Shown: positions 1 through 8,907 of the stretch, one piece after another
How the letters are laid out: every line of letters begins with the position of its first letter
Numbering within the stretch: position 1 is the first letter of the stretch
The notes under the pieces: generated by a model
What the model saw: the letters and a program-made list of their open reading frames with translations, nothing else
The model's database searches: none
What the model was told of the DNA's origin: nothing
From: Hungatella sp.
Lineage (GTDB): Bacteria > Bacillota > Clostridia > Lachnospirales > Lachnospiraceae
Direction: 5' to 3'
DNA length: 64,000 bases
Assembly (NCBI GenBank): GCA_009712635.1
Contig: WASS01000020.1
Location: 1,125,208 to 1,189,207, forward strand
Position numbers and translations under genes: made by a program

Positions 1-1252
1 TACATTCTCTCGCAACAACCACCTTTTGCATATTTCCACCGGACAAACCGTCGATTCTGCCGTTTTCTCCCGAACATTTCACGGAATATTCCGCGATCAT
101 CTGTCTGGCATACTCACTGATTTTTTTCTTTTTCAGAATTCCCTTATTGCAGAATTCTTCTGTATCATATTTGTTGGAAATCAGATTTTCATTGACAGCG
201 GCAGTCAGGGCTACGCCCTGACGCTGTCTGTCTTCCGGGATATAGCCAAACCCTTTCTCCCTCATCTCCTTAATGGTCATGGACTGAATATCAGCCTGGT
301 TGATCTCCACGCTGCCTGATTCCACACGCCTGCTTTTGGTTAAAATCTCAGCCAGTTCTACCTGCCCATTGCCCTGGACACCGGCAATTCCCATAATCAT
401 ACCGGATTTCACCTGGAAGTTTATATCCTGTAAAATAGGAACTTTCTCTCCTCCATAGTAGGACAAATCGGTTACACTGATTCTGGCTTCACCAAAGGCA
501 TGCTCCTTTTTATGAATGGAGGTGTCAATTTTCCAGCCTACAATTTTATTGGATATCTCCTGTTCCGAGATTTCACTGGTATTAAAAACTCCTTCGGAGC
601 AGCCCGCCCGCATAATGGTCACTCTGTCACTGATTGCCTTAATCTCTTTAATTTTGTGAGAAATAAAAACAATGGTATATCCCTGTTTTTTCAGCTTCAC
701 AAGTTCCTCAAATAGCTGTTCTGTTTCCTGAGGAGTCAGTACGGCAGTGGGCTCATCTAAAATCAGAATTTTTGCTCCTCTTGCCAGTGCTTTTAATATC
801 TCAATCTTCTGCTTGATTCCTACAGGCAGAGTGCCGGTAACTGCTCTTGGATCTACTGCAAAATTATATTGTGTGCTTAATTGCTCGGTAAATGCAACCG
901 CAGCATTTTCATCCACAAAATGATGGTTTGCGGGTTCGATCCCCAGCGTAATATTCTGAGCTACAGTAAAGGAATCTAACAGCATGAAATGCTGATGCAC
1001 CATGCCGATCCCATGCTTTATGGCATCGTTGGAGGAATTGATATCCAATTCCTTGTCCCTTAAATACAGTTTACCTGAAGAGGGTTTTTCCATGCCAAAG
1101 AGAATTTTCATCAGGGTTGTTTTTCCCGCTCCGTTTTCTCCCACAAGGGCATGGATTTCCCCTTCCTTTAAGGAAAAGCTGACATCCTTATTTGCCACAA
1201 TACCATTGCCGTATATCTTGGACACATTCTCCATTCTCAAAAGGTATTCCAT
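1..1252 (-). CDS. BMP-family nucleoside/sugar ABC transporter ATP-binding protein (3' end outside window)
   Basis: Cytoplasmic ATPase that would energise uptake of the ligand bound by the BMP lipoprotein encoded just upstream. I read the start as ATG at 1252 (MEYLLRMENVSKIYGNG). The first nucleotide-binding domain has Walker A GENGAGKTT, a Q-loop GMVHQHFML and Walker B ILILDEPTAVLTPQE. A second domain follows, and its signature LSGGNMQKVVVAREC is cut by the left edge. The double-ABC layout and the LTPQE wording are typical of the BmpA/YufO (NupO)-type nucleoside importers and related RbsA/MglA proteins. It lies 31 bp after the BMP gene, and the two permeases are expected beyond the left edge. 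The family is certain; the nucleoside substrate is inferred from the neighbouring nucleoside hydrolase and ribokinase. Confidence 0.92.
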   Translation of the reverse strand, partial: MEYLLRMENVSKIYGNGIVANKDVSFSLKEGEIHALVGENGAGKTTLMKILFGMEKPSSGKLYLRDKELDINSSNDAIKHGIGMVHQHFMLLDSFTVAQNITLGIEPANHHFVDENAAVAFTEQLSTQYNFAVDPRAVTGTLPVGIKQKIEILKALARGAKILILDEPTAVLTPQETEQLFEELVKLKKQGYTIVFISHKIKEIKAISDRVTIMRAGCSEGVFNTSEISEQEISNKIVGWKIDTSIHKKEHAFGEARISVTDLSYYGGEKVPILQDINFQVKSGMIMGIAGVQGNGQVELAEILTKSRRVESGSVEINQADIQSMTIKEMREKGFGYIPEDRQRQGVALTAAVNENLISNKYDTEEFCNKGILKKKKISEYARQMIAEYSVKCSGENGRIDGLSGGNMQKVVVAREC

Positions 1253-1283
1253 TGTTATCCTCCAGGCATTAAGCTTTTACATA

Positions 1284-2453
1284 CTAGTTTGGAGCAGCTT
1301 TACTTCGGATTGCAGCAATGTCATCGGTAGACATAGACTGTACATCGGATAATTTCACTTCACCAGATATGATTTTCTGCTCTAACTCCTTAACGCTATT
1401 CTTTTGTTCATCAGACATTAACGCATCATAATATTTGTTTTCTGCCAGGCCAACTCCGCCGTCTTTCAGACCGAGAGCAAGAGATTTACCGCCGAAGGTA
1501 AGAGTTCCGTCTGCATACTGGTTTACTAAATCCACTGCGTATACAGATACCTTTTTCATTGCTGAAGTAATAATGTGCTTTGCCTGATCCGGGTTACTGG
1601 CTTCCAGACTTGCAGCCTGATCTGAATCAACACCTATGGCTAATTTATCAAGACTTGTGGCTGCTTCAAACACACCTAAACCAGCACCGCCTGCTGCCTG
1701 ATAAATAATGGGAACTCCGGAGTTGTACATAATCAGTGCCAGTTCCTTTGCAGTTGCACTGTCTGTAAAATCACCTACATAGGAAGCTTTTACTTTCACA
1801 TCAGGATTTACGCTCTGAGCGCCTTCAATATATCCCACCAGGAAATAGTTGATACCTGGTATATCCATACCTCCGATAAAACCGATGGTATTGCTTCCTG
1901 CCTCTTTTGCTTTTAAAGCTGCCACTGCACCTGCCAGAGCGCTCATCTCATTACTCTTTGTAACTACAGCAAGAACGTTGTCTCCAAAACCAACGCTGTC
2001 TGTATCCAGGTTAATAAACTTCTGATCCGGATACTGTGCGGAAACCTGTTTTAAAACATCATCGCCGGCTGTGGAAACAGTCATAATTAAGTCATAGCCG
2101 TCTTCGCAGTAATCTTCATAGGTTGCAAGATATTTGGTAGTATCAGTTCCCATCTCTACAACATCTGTCTGGGCACCCAGTTTTTCCTTAATGGTATCCA
2201 TAGCAGCTTTGGAACCGTCAAAAAATGATTTGTCTCCTAAATTACCTGGAATTAATAAAGCAATTTTTAATTTCTTAGCCCCTTCCTTCGTACCTTTTGT
2301 CTCTCCTGCTTTTGTTTCACCGGTTGTTGCTGCGGCACTACCGGCAGTTGTTTCTTTTCCTGCATTGCCACCGCTTTTTCCGCATCCAGCCACACTGACA
2401 GCCATCAGACAGCATGCGAACAATACGCTTGTGATTCTTCTGAATTTTTTCAT
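1284..2453 (-). CDS. BMP family lipoprotein, nucleoside-binding ABC component
   Basis: Extracytoplasmic substrate-binding lipoprotein of about 389 residues. I chose the ATG at 2453 (MKKFRRITSVLFACC) because AGGAGG sits 7 bases upstream and a lipoprotein signal follows at once, with lipobox VAGC and Cys24 as the lipidation site. A longer reading frame upstream lacks these signals. After a low-complexity Thr/Ala/Gly linker, the mature part has the BMP/PnrA fold: LKIALLIPGNLGDKSFFDG near the start, then TVSTAGDDVLKQ and GFIGGMDIPGINYF. BMP proteins of this type bind purine nucleosides. It is the fourth gene of an operon with lacI, a ribokinase and a nucleoside hydrolase, which fits nucleoside scavenging. 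A small hairpin (2498-2520) lies just before it. Confidence 0.9.
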   Translation of the reverse strand: MKKFRRITSVLFACCLMAVSVAGCGKSGGNAGKETTAGSAAATTGETKAGETKGTKEGAKKLKIALLIPGNLGDKSFFDGSKAAMDTIKEKLGAQTDVVEMGTDTTKYLATYEDYCEDGYDLIMTVSTAGDDVLKQVSAQYPDQKFINLDTDSVGFGDNVLAVVTKSNEMSALAGAVAALKAKEAGSNTIGFIGGMDIPGINYFLVGYIEGAQSVNPDVKVKASYVGDFTDSATAKELALIMYNSGVPIIYQAAGGAGLGVFEAATSLDKLAIGVDSDQAASLEASNPDQAKHIITSAMKKVSVYAVDLVNQYADGTLTFGGKSLALGLKDGGVGLAENKYYDALMSDEQKNSVKELEQKIISGEVKLSDVQSMSTDDIAAIRSKAAPN

Positions 2454-2497
2454 TTGATCTCCTCCTAAAAATAAATGATGTGTATTTATGCCAATCA

Positions 2498-2520
2498 CAA
2501 TGTCTGGTAGAAAGACATTG
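2498..2520 (-). other. intercistronic RNA hairpin before the BMP gene
   Basis: CAATGTCT and AGACATTG form a perfect 8-bp stem with a 7-base loop between the nucleoside hydrolase and the binding-protein gene. No T-run follows on the minus strand, so it is not a convincing terminator. In transport operons such hairpins often set differential mRNA stability so that the binding protein is made in excess. That role is inferred. Confidence 0.5.
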
Positions 2521-2544
2521 AATAATTGCGTTACTTCTGTACTA

Positions 2545-3432
2545 CTAACGGAAAACCCGTTCCATCACTATATTCTTAAACCGCTGTAAATCTAAATCAA
2601 CTGCGTAAAAAAAATCTTTCTCTGTTTCACATACTGCATTGTAATAATTGGTTTTGTGAACTATGGTCCCTCTTGTCAGTTCCCCTTTTAGTTCAACTGT
2701 ATAATCTCCCTTTTTCAGTGTTACTGTTTCCCTGTCAATCAGGCAGGCAATCAGCAGCGCATCATGAAGGGTAATGGGAAATCCTGTTTTATCCATGAAT
2801 ATCTCCATGCCTTTATAAAGATATTGAACGGCTGGCTGAATGGAGTTTTTAACATCCTCCATCTCTTTTGCGGTAAGCTTTGTATACTTTGTAACATCCA
2901 GTCCCAGCATGGTTAAGTTTTCAGCAAAATCAGTAACAATCCGGGCAGCCTCCGGATCACAGATGATATTCCATTCCGGATAAGAGTTTAAAAAGGCACC
3001 GCCCATTCCGATGATTTCCACTGGTTTCATTATCTCAGGTGCCTTTAAAAATGCCAGTGCCAGATTGGTCAGAGGCCCCATGGCAACAATACAGACATTT
3101 TCATTCTCCGCCGCTGTCTTAATCATAAAATCAACCGCATCCAGGCTCTGTTCTGGCTCATACTGGTTTCTTAAAATGCTGTACTGAATGGGTTTCTCCA
3201 TCTTGGGCCGTTCAATCAATGGCAGTCCCTGACCAATATAAACAGGAATCCTGCCCATCTGGTAAAATTCCAGCAGATCCTTCACCATTTCTGCCCGCGC
3301 TTTCGTATCTTTAAATACAGTGGTAATTCCTGCCACTTCTATTTCAGGAGACAAAACAGCAAGAGCTATGGCAACGGCATCATCCACGTCATCGCCCAGA
3401 TCTGTATCAATGATTACTTTCTTTCGTTTCAT
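2545..3432 (-). CDS. inosine/uridine-preferring nucleoside hydrolase
   Basis: Hydrolyses the N-glycosidic bond of ribonucleosides to free base and ribose, in the cytoplasm. The 295-residue protein begins MKRKKVIIDTDLGDDVDDAV. The Asp cluster at residues 9, 11, 17 and 18 is the Ca2+/ribose-binding motif of the IunH family. A later TLHDALLIACLID segment carries the usual catalytic-site His-Asp pair. Length is normal for the family (about 300-320). It starts 1 base after the ribokinase stop, with GGAGGAATG inside the end of the upstream gene as ribosome binding site, so translation is probably coupled. Ribose released here would be phosphorylated by the adjacent ribokinase. Base preference cannot be read from sequence. 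Confidence 0.93.
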   Translation of the reverse strand: MKRKKVIIDTDLGDDVDDAVAIALAVLSPEIEVAGITTVFKDTKARAEMVKDLLEFYQMGRIPVYIGQGLPLIERPKMEKPIQYSILRNQYEPEQSLDAVDFMIKTAAENENVCIVAMGPLTNLALAFLKAPEIMKPVEIIGMGGAFLNSYPEWNIICDPEAARIVTDFAENLTMLGLDVTKYTKLTAKEMEDVKNSIQPAVQYLYKGMEIFMDKTGFPITLHDALLIACLIDRETVTLKKGDYTVELKGELTRGTIVHKTNYYNAVCETEKDFFYAVDLDLQRFKNIVMERVFR

Positions 3433-3433
3433 G

Positions 3434-4354
3434 TCATTCCTCCTGCATCAGACTTAAAACTTCCTCATTGAGAGGCATAGACGCCTGGGCGCCTTTTCGT
3501 GTAACGCTGATAGCTGCCGCTGCATTGGCAAAACAAATGGCTTCTTCCATTGATTTTCCTTCTGCCAGCTTTACAGTCAGTGCTCCGTTAAAGCAGTCTC
3601 CTGCACCGGTAGTATCCAGTGCATCCACCCTGGTTCCTTCAAACATGCGGCAGCCCTCCTGGCTGACCCACAAGGCTCCCTTGTCTCCCATTGTTACTAT
3701 GACATGTCCTACTCCCTGGGACAACAGCTTTCCAGCACCTTCCATGATCCCGTCCAGGCTGTCTGTCTTATGGCGGCTCAGCCTCGCCAGTTCACTTTCA
3801 TTGGGAGTTATAATATCAATTTTCCTCATGATCTCTTCCGGCAGACCATCTGGAGCCGGTGCCGGGTTTAATATAACGGTTTTTCCCGTTTCCTTTGCAT
3901 GGTCAATGGCATGAAAAACTGCATCTGCAGGAATCTCCATCTGTACAAGAAGATATTCATAATCCATGATTTGGGGCTCTGTCTTCTCTAAATATGAAAT
4001 ATCACAGCTTCCATTAGCTCCTGCAATGGTCACTATGCTGTTATTTGCCAGGGAATCAACTAAAATCACTGCTGTTCCCGTATCCTTACCTTCACGGACA
4101 GAAATATAATCCGTACAGACACCGTTATCCTTTAACCCCCGGATCAAAGTTCTTCCAAACTCATCTTGTCCTACACAGCCAAGCATAACCACGTCTGCGC
4201 CCAGCCTTCCTGCTGCAAATGCCTGATTAGCTCCCTTTCCGCCGCAGTTATAGGAGTAATCCGTTCCAAGTACAGTTTCTCCCACACCCGGCAGACGGTC
4301 TGCAGTCACCTGTATATCCATGTTTAAACTTCCGATTACCAGTATTTTTTTCAT
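3434..4354 (-). CDS. rbsK: ribokinase
   Basis: PfkB-family sugar kinase converting D-ribose and ATP to ribose 5-phosphate. The 306-residue sequence has the N-terminal ribokinase signature GSLNMDIQVTADRLPGVGET, substrate-binding GGKGANQAFAAGRLGA, and the C-terminal anion-hole and catalytic motif DTTGAGDCFNGAL, whose Asp is the catalytic base. Its ATG overlaps the lacI stop by 4 bases (ATGA), indicating translational coupling. With the next gene, a nucleoside hydrolase, it forms a pathway from nucleoside to ribose 5-phosphate. A different PfkB substrate is possible, but motif wording and neighbours both favour ribose. Confidence 0.93.
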   Translation of the reverse strand: MKKILVIGSLNMDIQVTADRLPGVGETVLGTDYSYNCGGKGANQAFAAGRLGADVVMLGCVGQDEFGRTLIRGLKDNGVCTDYISVREGKDTGTAVILVDSLANNSIVTIAGANGSCDISYLEKTEPQIMDYEYLLVQMEIPADAVFHAIDHAKETGKTVILNPAPAPDGLPEEIMRKIDIITPNESELARLSRHKTDSLDGIMEGAGKLLSQGVGHVIVTMGDKGALWVSQEGCRMFEGTRVDALDTTGAGDCFNGALTVKLAEGKSMEEAICFANAAAAISVTRKGAQASMPLNEEVLSLMQEE

Positions 4355-5382
4355 ATCTCTTCCCTTACCTGTTTTTTTTCGGTGCTCTCTCTGATCATCA
4401 GAACTGTCTCCAGATACTGGTCTTCCTGATGTATGGTTTTATCCTGAATGGACGCCAGCAGCATTCTGGCCGCCTGATAGCCCATTTCATACATTGGCTG
4501 AGATACTGTGGTGATAGGCGGTACCATCTCTCCACTCATGGTGATGTTATCAAACCCCAGCAGCTGGATATCGTCCGGAACCTTTTTGTTTAATTCTCTC
4601 AAAGCCCTTAATACACCGATTGCTATGGTATCGCATCCGGCAAAGATCCCATCTATTTCCGGATTGTCAGAAATCATCTCCCTGGTTCTTTCGTATCCGG
4701 ACTGTATATTGTAACCGCCATAGCTTAAATATTGTTTATTTATTATAATGCCCGCATCTTCAAGTGCCATGCAATAACCTTTCAGCCGTTCTTCCACTGT
4801 ATAAACATCTTTTACACCTGCAATATATGCGATATTGGAAGCGCCATTCTCAATGAGATAAGACACACCTTCTCTGGCAGCCCTGGCATTATCAACATAG
4901 ACGCCGGGATACCTTGACAGTTCCTTTATCTTTCGGTCCAGTATAACAATAGGGATGTTACTTTTGTGTATCAGTGCAGTCAGCTTTTTGTCATTTAAAT
5001 CGCCGCTGGTATTGATGATGATTCCGTCCACCCTTTTTTCTAAAAAGGTATATAAATACTTCTGTTCTTTTTTTATATCTGAATCTGAATTACACAAAAA
5101 TACCGTATATCCATTTTCCATGGCGCAATCCTCCACCCCCCTGATTACCTGGGGAAAAAAAGGATTCTGGACATCAGGTATTATGAGGCCAATGGTCTTT
5201 GTCTCAGCAACCGTTATGCTCCTTGCCATCTTGTTTGGTACGTAACCTACCTCGTCAATCAGCTTCAGAATCTTCTCTCTCGTTTCTTCTGAAACCCCTT
5301 CCGGATTGTTGTTGATGACTCTTGATACAGTCCCTTTTGATACTCCCGCCATACTGGCGATATCTTTAATTGTCAGTGCCAT
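4351..5382 (-). CDS. LacI-family transcriptional regulator of the nucleoside operon
   Basis: DNA-binding repressor of 343 residues and first gene of its operon. The N-terminal helix-turn-helix and hinge read MALTIKDIASMAGVSKGTVS followed by RVINNNPEGVS. The rest is a periplasmic-binding-protein-like sensor domain beginning TIGLIIPDVQNPFFPQVIRG. The sensor class (RbsR/CcpA-like) and the downstream nucleoside hydrolase and ribokinase suggest ribose or a nucleoside as inducer (inference). A perfect palindrome with the central CG expected for LacI operators (5402-5419) lies just downstream of the predicted promoter, so the operon is probably autorepressed. Confidence 0.92.
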   Translation of the reverse strand: MALTIKDIASMAGVSKGTVSRVINNNPEGVSEETREKILKLIDEVGYVPNKMARSITVAETKTIGLIIPDVQNPFFPQVIRGVEDCAMENGYTVFLCNSDSDIKKEQKYLYTFLEKRVDGIIINTSGDLNDKKLTALIHKSNIPIVILDRKIKELSRYPGVYVDNARAAREGVSYLIENGASNIAYIAGVKDVYTVEERLKGYCMALEDAGIIINKQYLSYGGYNIQSGYERTREMISDNPEIDGIFAGCDTIAIGVLRALRELNKKVPDDIQLLGFDNITMSGEMVPPITTVSQPMYEMGYQAARMLLASIQDKTIHQEDQYLETVLMIRESTEKKQVREEI

Positions 5383-5401
5383 AAAAGTCCCCCCGCGCTT
5401 T

Positions 5402-5419
5402 TACTAAACCGGTTTAGTA
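5402..5419. promoter_or_regulatory. LacI-type operator, perfect 18-bp palindrome
   Basis: TACTAAACCGGTTTAGTA is a perfect inverted repeat centred on CG. It lies 20 bp upstream of the lacI start codon and directly after the likely transcription start of the promoter at 5432-5460. This is the form and place expected of an autoregulatory LacI-family operator. Confidence 0.75.
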
Positions 5420-5431
5420 TTGTTGATAATA

Positions 5432-5460
5432 ATGCTATCACAAGTAGATTTTTTTGTCAA
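5432..5460 (-). promoter_or_regulatory. sigma-A-type promoter of the nucleoside operon
   Basis: Minus-strand TTGACA (5455-5460), a 17-base spacer, and TAGCAT (5432-5437). Transcription would start near 5425, placing the palindrome 5402-5419 immediately downstream of the start. Confidence 0.65.
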
Positions 5461-5467
5461 TAAAATA

Positions 5468-5508
5468 AGCCCTGATAAAACTGGTAATTTTACCGGTTTT
5501 ATCGGGCT
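5468..5508 (-). terminator. terminator of the GH127 sugar locus
   Basis: An AGCCCgATAAAACcGGTAA-type arm and its complement pair over about 18 bp, with one G-T wobble and one bulge. On the minus strand they are followed by TTATTTTATT. It lies between the GH127 stop and the lacI promoter, so it separates the two minus-strand units. Confidence 0.65.
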
Positions 5509-5521
5509 ATTTCATATAACA

Positions 5522-7435
5522 CTAATTATCTTCTCTTACCCACACACGCATTTCATTTTCGCCTCTGTTGGCCCAGCTGTAATAAGGAATCCATTTGATT
5601 TTCGTCTTTGTTTTCTTTTCTGCTGCATTACTCTTTTTATATAGCCATTCTGTCCCACTGTCTGCTTCTGTCTTCCAGCCGGAGGCAGTAAGTACTCCCA
5701 CGCCTCCAAGCAAGGTTGCGTCATATTCGTACTCAAGCTCCTCTTGCTTTTCCACCGACAAAAGGTGCAGGTTTGTACCATTATCCACTTCTTCCATACA
5801 ATACACAAGGGGACCTCTGGAAACTGCAAATTTTCCCAGATCGTTTTCCACCAGGGGATTAGCATACCAGCGCTTTGCCTGCATATCCAGTTTCAGCCGT
5901 ATTGTGTCTTCAAAAAATACCTGATTCACATAGATAAATCCGTCTTTTTCCTCAAAAGCTGCATGTTCCTGATTAAGCTCCACATCAAAGGAATCGGACC
6001 ATGACGGTACCCGGATTCCCAGGCAGACACTGGCGGTTCCGCTGTAATTTAATTTTATGTCCACACAGCCATCCCAAGGATATCCGGTCTTTAATTCTAT
6101 CTCCAGAATGCCATCCCCTATTTCAAATCTCCCCTTGCATTCCACAAAGAGGTTTACTAAAAGCTTATCTTTCTTCTGTACAAACACATACTGCTCCACA
6201 GAAGCTAACAGTCTTGCAAGATTGGGAGGACAGCACGCACAGCCAAGCCACTGGGGGCGAACGCATTTAACATGGCTCTTTCCGGGATCCTTTGATGATT
6301 TACCAGGAACTACCTCCAGTGGATTCACGTAAAAGAAATGCTTTCCATCAAGAGCCACTCCGCCCAGCACTGTATTATAAAGTGCACGTTCCATTACATC
6401 CCCGTATTCTCCTTTTTCTTCTGATATCAGCATCCGGTATGCAAAGAACACCAGACCTACTGATGCACAGGTTTCACAGTACATGGTATCATTGGGTAAA
6501 TCGTAATCCAGAGTAAATGCTTCTCCTGAAACAGTGGAACCGATTCCCCCGGTAATATACATGCGCCGGGTTACAATGCTCTTCCATAACCGCCTGCACG
6601 CCAGAAGAAGCTTCTCATCTCCTGTTTCCCATGCAGCATCTGCCATTGCAGTGCAAAGATAGACCAGTCTTACCGCGTGTCCCTCAGCAGTATCCTGTTT
6701 AAGCACCGGAAGATGAGCCTGATAATAGGTCAGGGGAAGATGTTTGGAATTCATCGCTTCACATTCTGTTCCCCGTACCAGTAAAAAGTACTGAGCCAGT
6801 TTTAGATATCTTTCATTTTGTGTCAGCCTGTATAACCGCATCAGACCAATCTCAACTTCTTCGTGACCGTCATAGCCATGAATCTTTCCTTCCTCATTAC
6901 CAAATACAGCATCAATGTGGTCAGCCAGTTTACATGCGGTTTCCAAAACTTTCTTATTTCCCACGGATTCATAATAAGCCACAGCGGCCTCCATAAAATG
7001 TCCGGCACAATATAACTCGTGGCTCTCCCACAGGCGTTTGTATTTCTGATCAGGTTCCTCAATGGTAAAGTATGTATCCAGATATCCATCTTCTTCCTGG
7101 GCATCACTGATTAAGTCCACAACATCATCAGCCAGACACTTTAATTCTTCATCTATCTTCTCCCGTAAGCAATAGGCAGCCGCCTCCAGCCATTTATAAA
7201 GATCGCTGTCCTGAAACACCCAGCCATAGTGATTTCCTTTTTTTCTTCCAGCCGCAATTCGAAAATTTTCAATCACATGGCTCTTTTCATTGGGAATGGA
7301 ATCGTCGTTGCGCTCCCTCTCAATGTTGATTTCAATTTCATCATTTAAAACACTCCATTGATAGGGAACCATCTCTGTTCTGATTAATTCTTTGTATCTG
7401 CTGAAAAAACTGTCCTGAATTTCTACCTGATTCAT
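5522..7435 (-). CDS. GH127 beta-L-arabinofuranosidase
   Basis: Retaining glycosidase that removes terminal beta-L-arabinofuranosyl residues from arabino-oligosaccharides. The 637-residue length matches the family. The residues of characterised HypBA1 can be placed: the acid/base Glu in SGEAFTLDYDLPND, then 16 residues on the zinc ligands Glu and Cys of YCETCASVG, and the paired Cys of LGCACCPPNLARL, the first of which is the nucleophile. No signal peptide is present, so it acts on imported substrate in the cytoplasm. It is the last gene of the YesN/YesM transporter locus, and a hairpin (7461-7493) separates it from the binding protein. The ribosome binding site is AGGAGGTGC. Specificity within GH127 remains an inference. 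Confidence 0.9.
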   Translation of the reverse strand: MNQVEIQDSFFSRYKELIRTEMVPYQWSVLNDEIEINIERERNDDSIPNEKSHVIENFRIAAGRKKGNHYGWVFQDSDLYKWLEAAAYCLREKIDEELKCLADDVVDLISDAQEEDGYLDTYFTIEEPDQKYKRLWESHELYCAGHFMEAAVAYYESVGNKKVLETACKLADHIDAVFGNEEGKIHGYDGHEEVEIGLMRLYRLTQNERYLKLAQYFLLVRGTECEAMNSKHLPLTYYQAHLPVLKQDTAEGHAVRLVYLCTAMADAAWETGDEKLLLACRRLWKSIVTRRMYITGGIGSTVSGEAFTLDYDLPNDTMYCETCASVGLVFFAYRMLISEEKGEYGDVMERALYNTVLGGVALDGKHFFYVNPLEVVPGKSSKDPGKSHVKCVRPQWLGCACCPPNLARLLASVEQYVFVQKKDKLLVNLFVECKGRFEIGDGILEIELKTGYPWDGCVDIKLNYSGTASVCLGIRVPSWSDSFDVELNQEHAAFEEKDGFIYVNQVFFEDTIRLKLDMQAKRWYANPLVENDLGKFAVSRGPLVYCMEEVDNGTNLHLLSVEKQEELEYEYDATLLGGVGVLTASGWKTEADSGTEWLYKKSNAAEKKTKTKIKWIPYYSWANRGENEMRVWVREDN

Positions 7436-7460
7436 ACTGCACCTCCTGATTTACCCTGCA

Positions 7461-7493
7461 AAGTGACGTCGGCATTGTCAGCCGGCGCCACTT
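7461..7493 (-). other. intercistronic hairpin between binding-protein and GH127 genes
   Basis: Arms 7461-7473 and 7481-7493 pair over 13 bp with one wobble and one mismatch around a 7-base loop. No U-tract follows on the minus strand. It could protect the abundant upstream binding-protein mRNA from 3' decay or partly attenuate GH127. This is inference from position. Confidence 0.45.
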
Positions 7494-7513
7494 CTTTTAA
7501 ATTATATGTATTT

Positions 7514-8812
7514 TTATTTTTTAATAATACCATCAATCACAGCTTGGGCTTTTGCTGCAGCTTCCTCTGGCGTGCTTGTATCTGTCATTACCTCATTAAA
7601 TGCCAGGGATATCGCATCAGAGATATCCGGCCACTCCGGTAACGGACCTCTTGCATTTGCATACTGCATTTCCTCAACAAATGCGTCATATACCGGATCT
7701 CCCTTAAACTGCTTTTTAGCAATAACGGAATCAGAAGAAATATATCCCATTGCATTCATCATATAGAGGCAGGTCTCTTCGCTGGTAGCATATTTGAGGA
7801 ACTTAACAGCACCCTCTTCATTGCCGCCTTTAATTACTGCATAGTTTTCTCCGCCCAGACCAGAGGCCTGTTTTTTATCCATTGGAATAGGAGCAACGTT
7901 CCATTTCAGATCAGGAGCTTCCTGCCTCATGGTAGGAACCTGCCAGGTTCCGTTAATCATCATGGCTAAGTTTCCGGAGATAAACTGGTTCATGGTATCC
8001 CCCTGTGTCCAGTTGATTGCTTCCTTTGTCATGGCACCGGAATCAACCAGACTTTTCACCATGGTCAGTGCCTTGATTCCTCCTTCTGAGTTTATTTCGT
8101 AGGATGTGGCACCGGTTGACCATACCCAGGGAAGGAAGTTAAAGGTCCCCTCCTCGTTTTGCAGGCTGCAGTGTGCAAATCCGGAAACCTGGCCGGTTGT
8201 GCAGGCTTTCGCCGTGGTAAGCAGTTCATCCCATGTGGTGGGAACCTTGCATCCTGCTGCCTTTAACATATCCTCATTATAGAAAAGGAGCAGACAGTTG
8301 CTTCCGAATGGAACTCCATACAATTTGCCGTCTAACGTACAGGAATTGACAGGACCGGGATAATAGGTGCTTACATCAAATCTTCCGGTTAAATCTGCAA
8401 AGATTCCCATGGCTGCATAAGAAGCATGATCCGGATTATCAAGAATTACCAGATCCGGAAGTTCATCAGCCGATGCACCGATGGATAGCTGCTTTTTAAA
8501 ATCGGCAAATGGTACGTACTTTGCCTGTACCTTGACTTCTTTTTGTGATCCGTTAAATTCTTCAATGATATGATTCAGTGCTTTCTGATGACCTTCTGTC
8601 TCCCAGTAGTACCAGATTGTCACATCACCTGCGGCTTCGCTCTTTTCTGTCTCCGAAGCTTTTTCACTCGCGGTCGTTGCCGCTTTTTCACTGCTTTTCG
8701 CTGTTTCCGTTTTACTTTCCGTCGCTGACACCGCTCCGCTGCCAGAACTGCATCCAGTCACCGCTCCCCCAAGCAACGCCGCAAAAAGTAAGGCTGTCAT
8801 TAACTTTTTCAT
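7514..8812 (-). CDS. sugar ABC transporter substrate-binding lipoprotein
   Basis: Extracytoplasmic family 1 solute-binding protein of about 432 residues. The start at 8812 (MKKLMTALLFAALLGG) follows AAAGGAGGAAAAAC and gives a clean lipoprotein signal ending TGC-SSG. A Ser/Thr/Glu/Lys-rich linker precedes the mature domain, which starts VTIWYYWETEGHQKALNHII as in oligosaccharide-binding proteins. Later segments GTWQVPTMRQ and GLGGENYAVIKGG are typical of the family. It serves the two MalF/MalG-type permeases of the same locus. The GH127 gene downstream points to an arabinose-containing oligosaccharide as ligand (inferred). A separate TATAAT (8849-8854) upstream may give it extra transcription. 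Confidence 0.9.
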   Translation of the reverse strand: MKKLMTALLFAALLGGAVTGCSSGSGAVSATESKTETAKSSEKAATTASEKASETEKSEAAGDVTIWYYWETEGHQKALNHIIEEFNGSQKEVKVQAKYVPFADFKKQLSIGASADELPDLVILDNPDHASYAAMGIFADLTGRFDVSTYYPGPVNSCTLDGKLYGVPFGSNCLLLFYNEDMLKAAGCKVPTTWDELLTTAKACTTGQVSGFAHCSLQNEEGTFNFLPWVWSTGATSYEINSEGGIKALTMVKSLVDSGAMTKEAINWTQGDTMNQFISGNLAMMINGTWQVPTMRQEAPDLKWNVAPIPMDKKQASGLGGENYAVIKGGNEEGAVKFLKYATSEETCLYMMNAMGYISSDSVIAKKQFKGDPVYDAFVEEMQYANARGPLPEWPDISDAISLAFNEVMTDTSTPEEAAAKAQAVIDGIIKK

Positions 8813-8848
8813 GTTTTTCCTCCTTTTATTTTTTGTTTCAACGACTTC

Positions 8849-8854
8849 ATTATA
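8849..8854 (-). promoter_or_regulatory. possible -10 element for the binding-protein gene
   Basis: An exact TATAAT on the minus strand about 37 bases before the start codon, with no good -35 at 16-18 bases. That fits an activator-dependent promoter, for example one driven by the AraC-type YesN regulator of this locus. It could also be chance in an AT-rich gap. Confidence 0.35.
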
Positions 8855-8907
8855 ACGGCAATGCAAACAGGAAAAAACTCAACAAATCTTAGAAAGGGAA
8901 AATTTTC

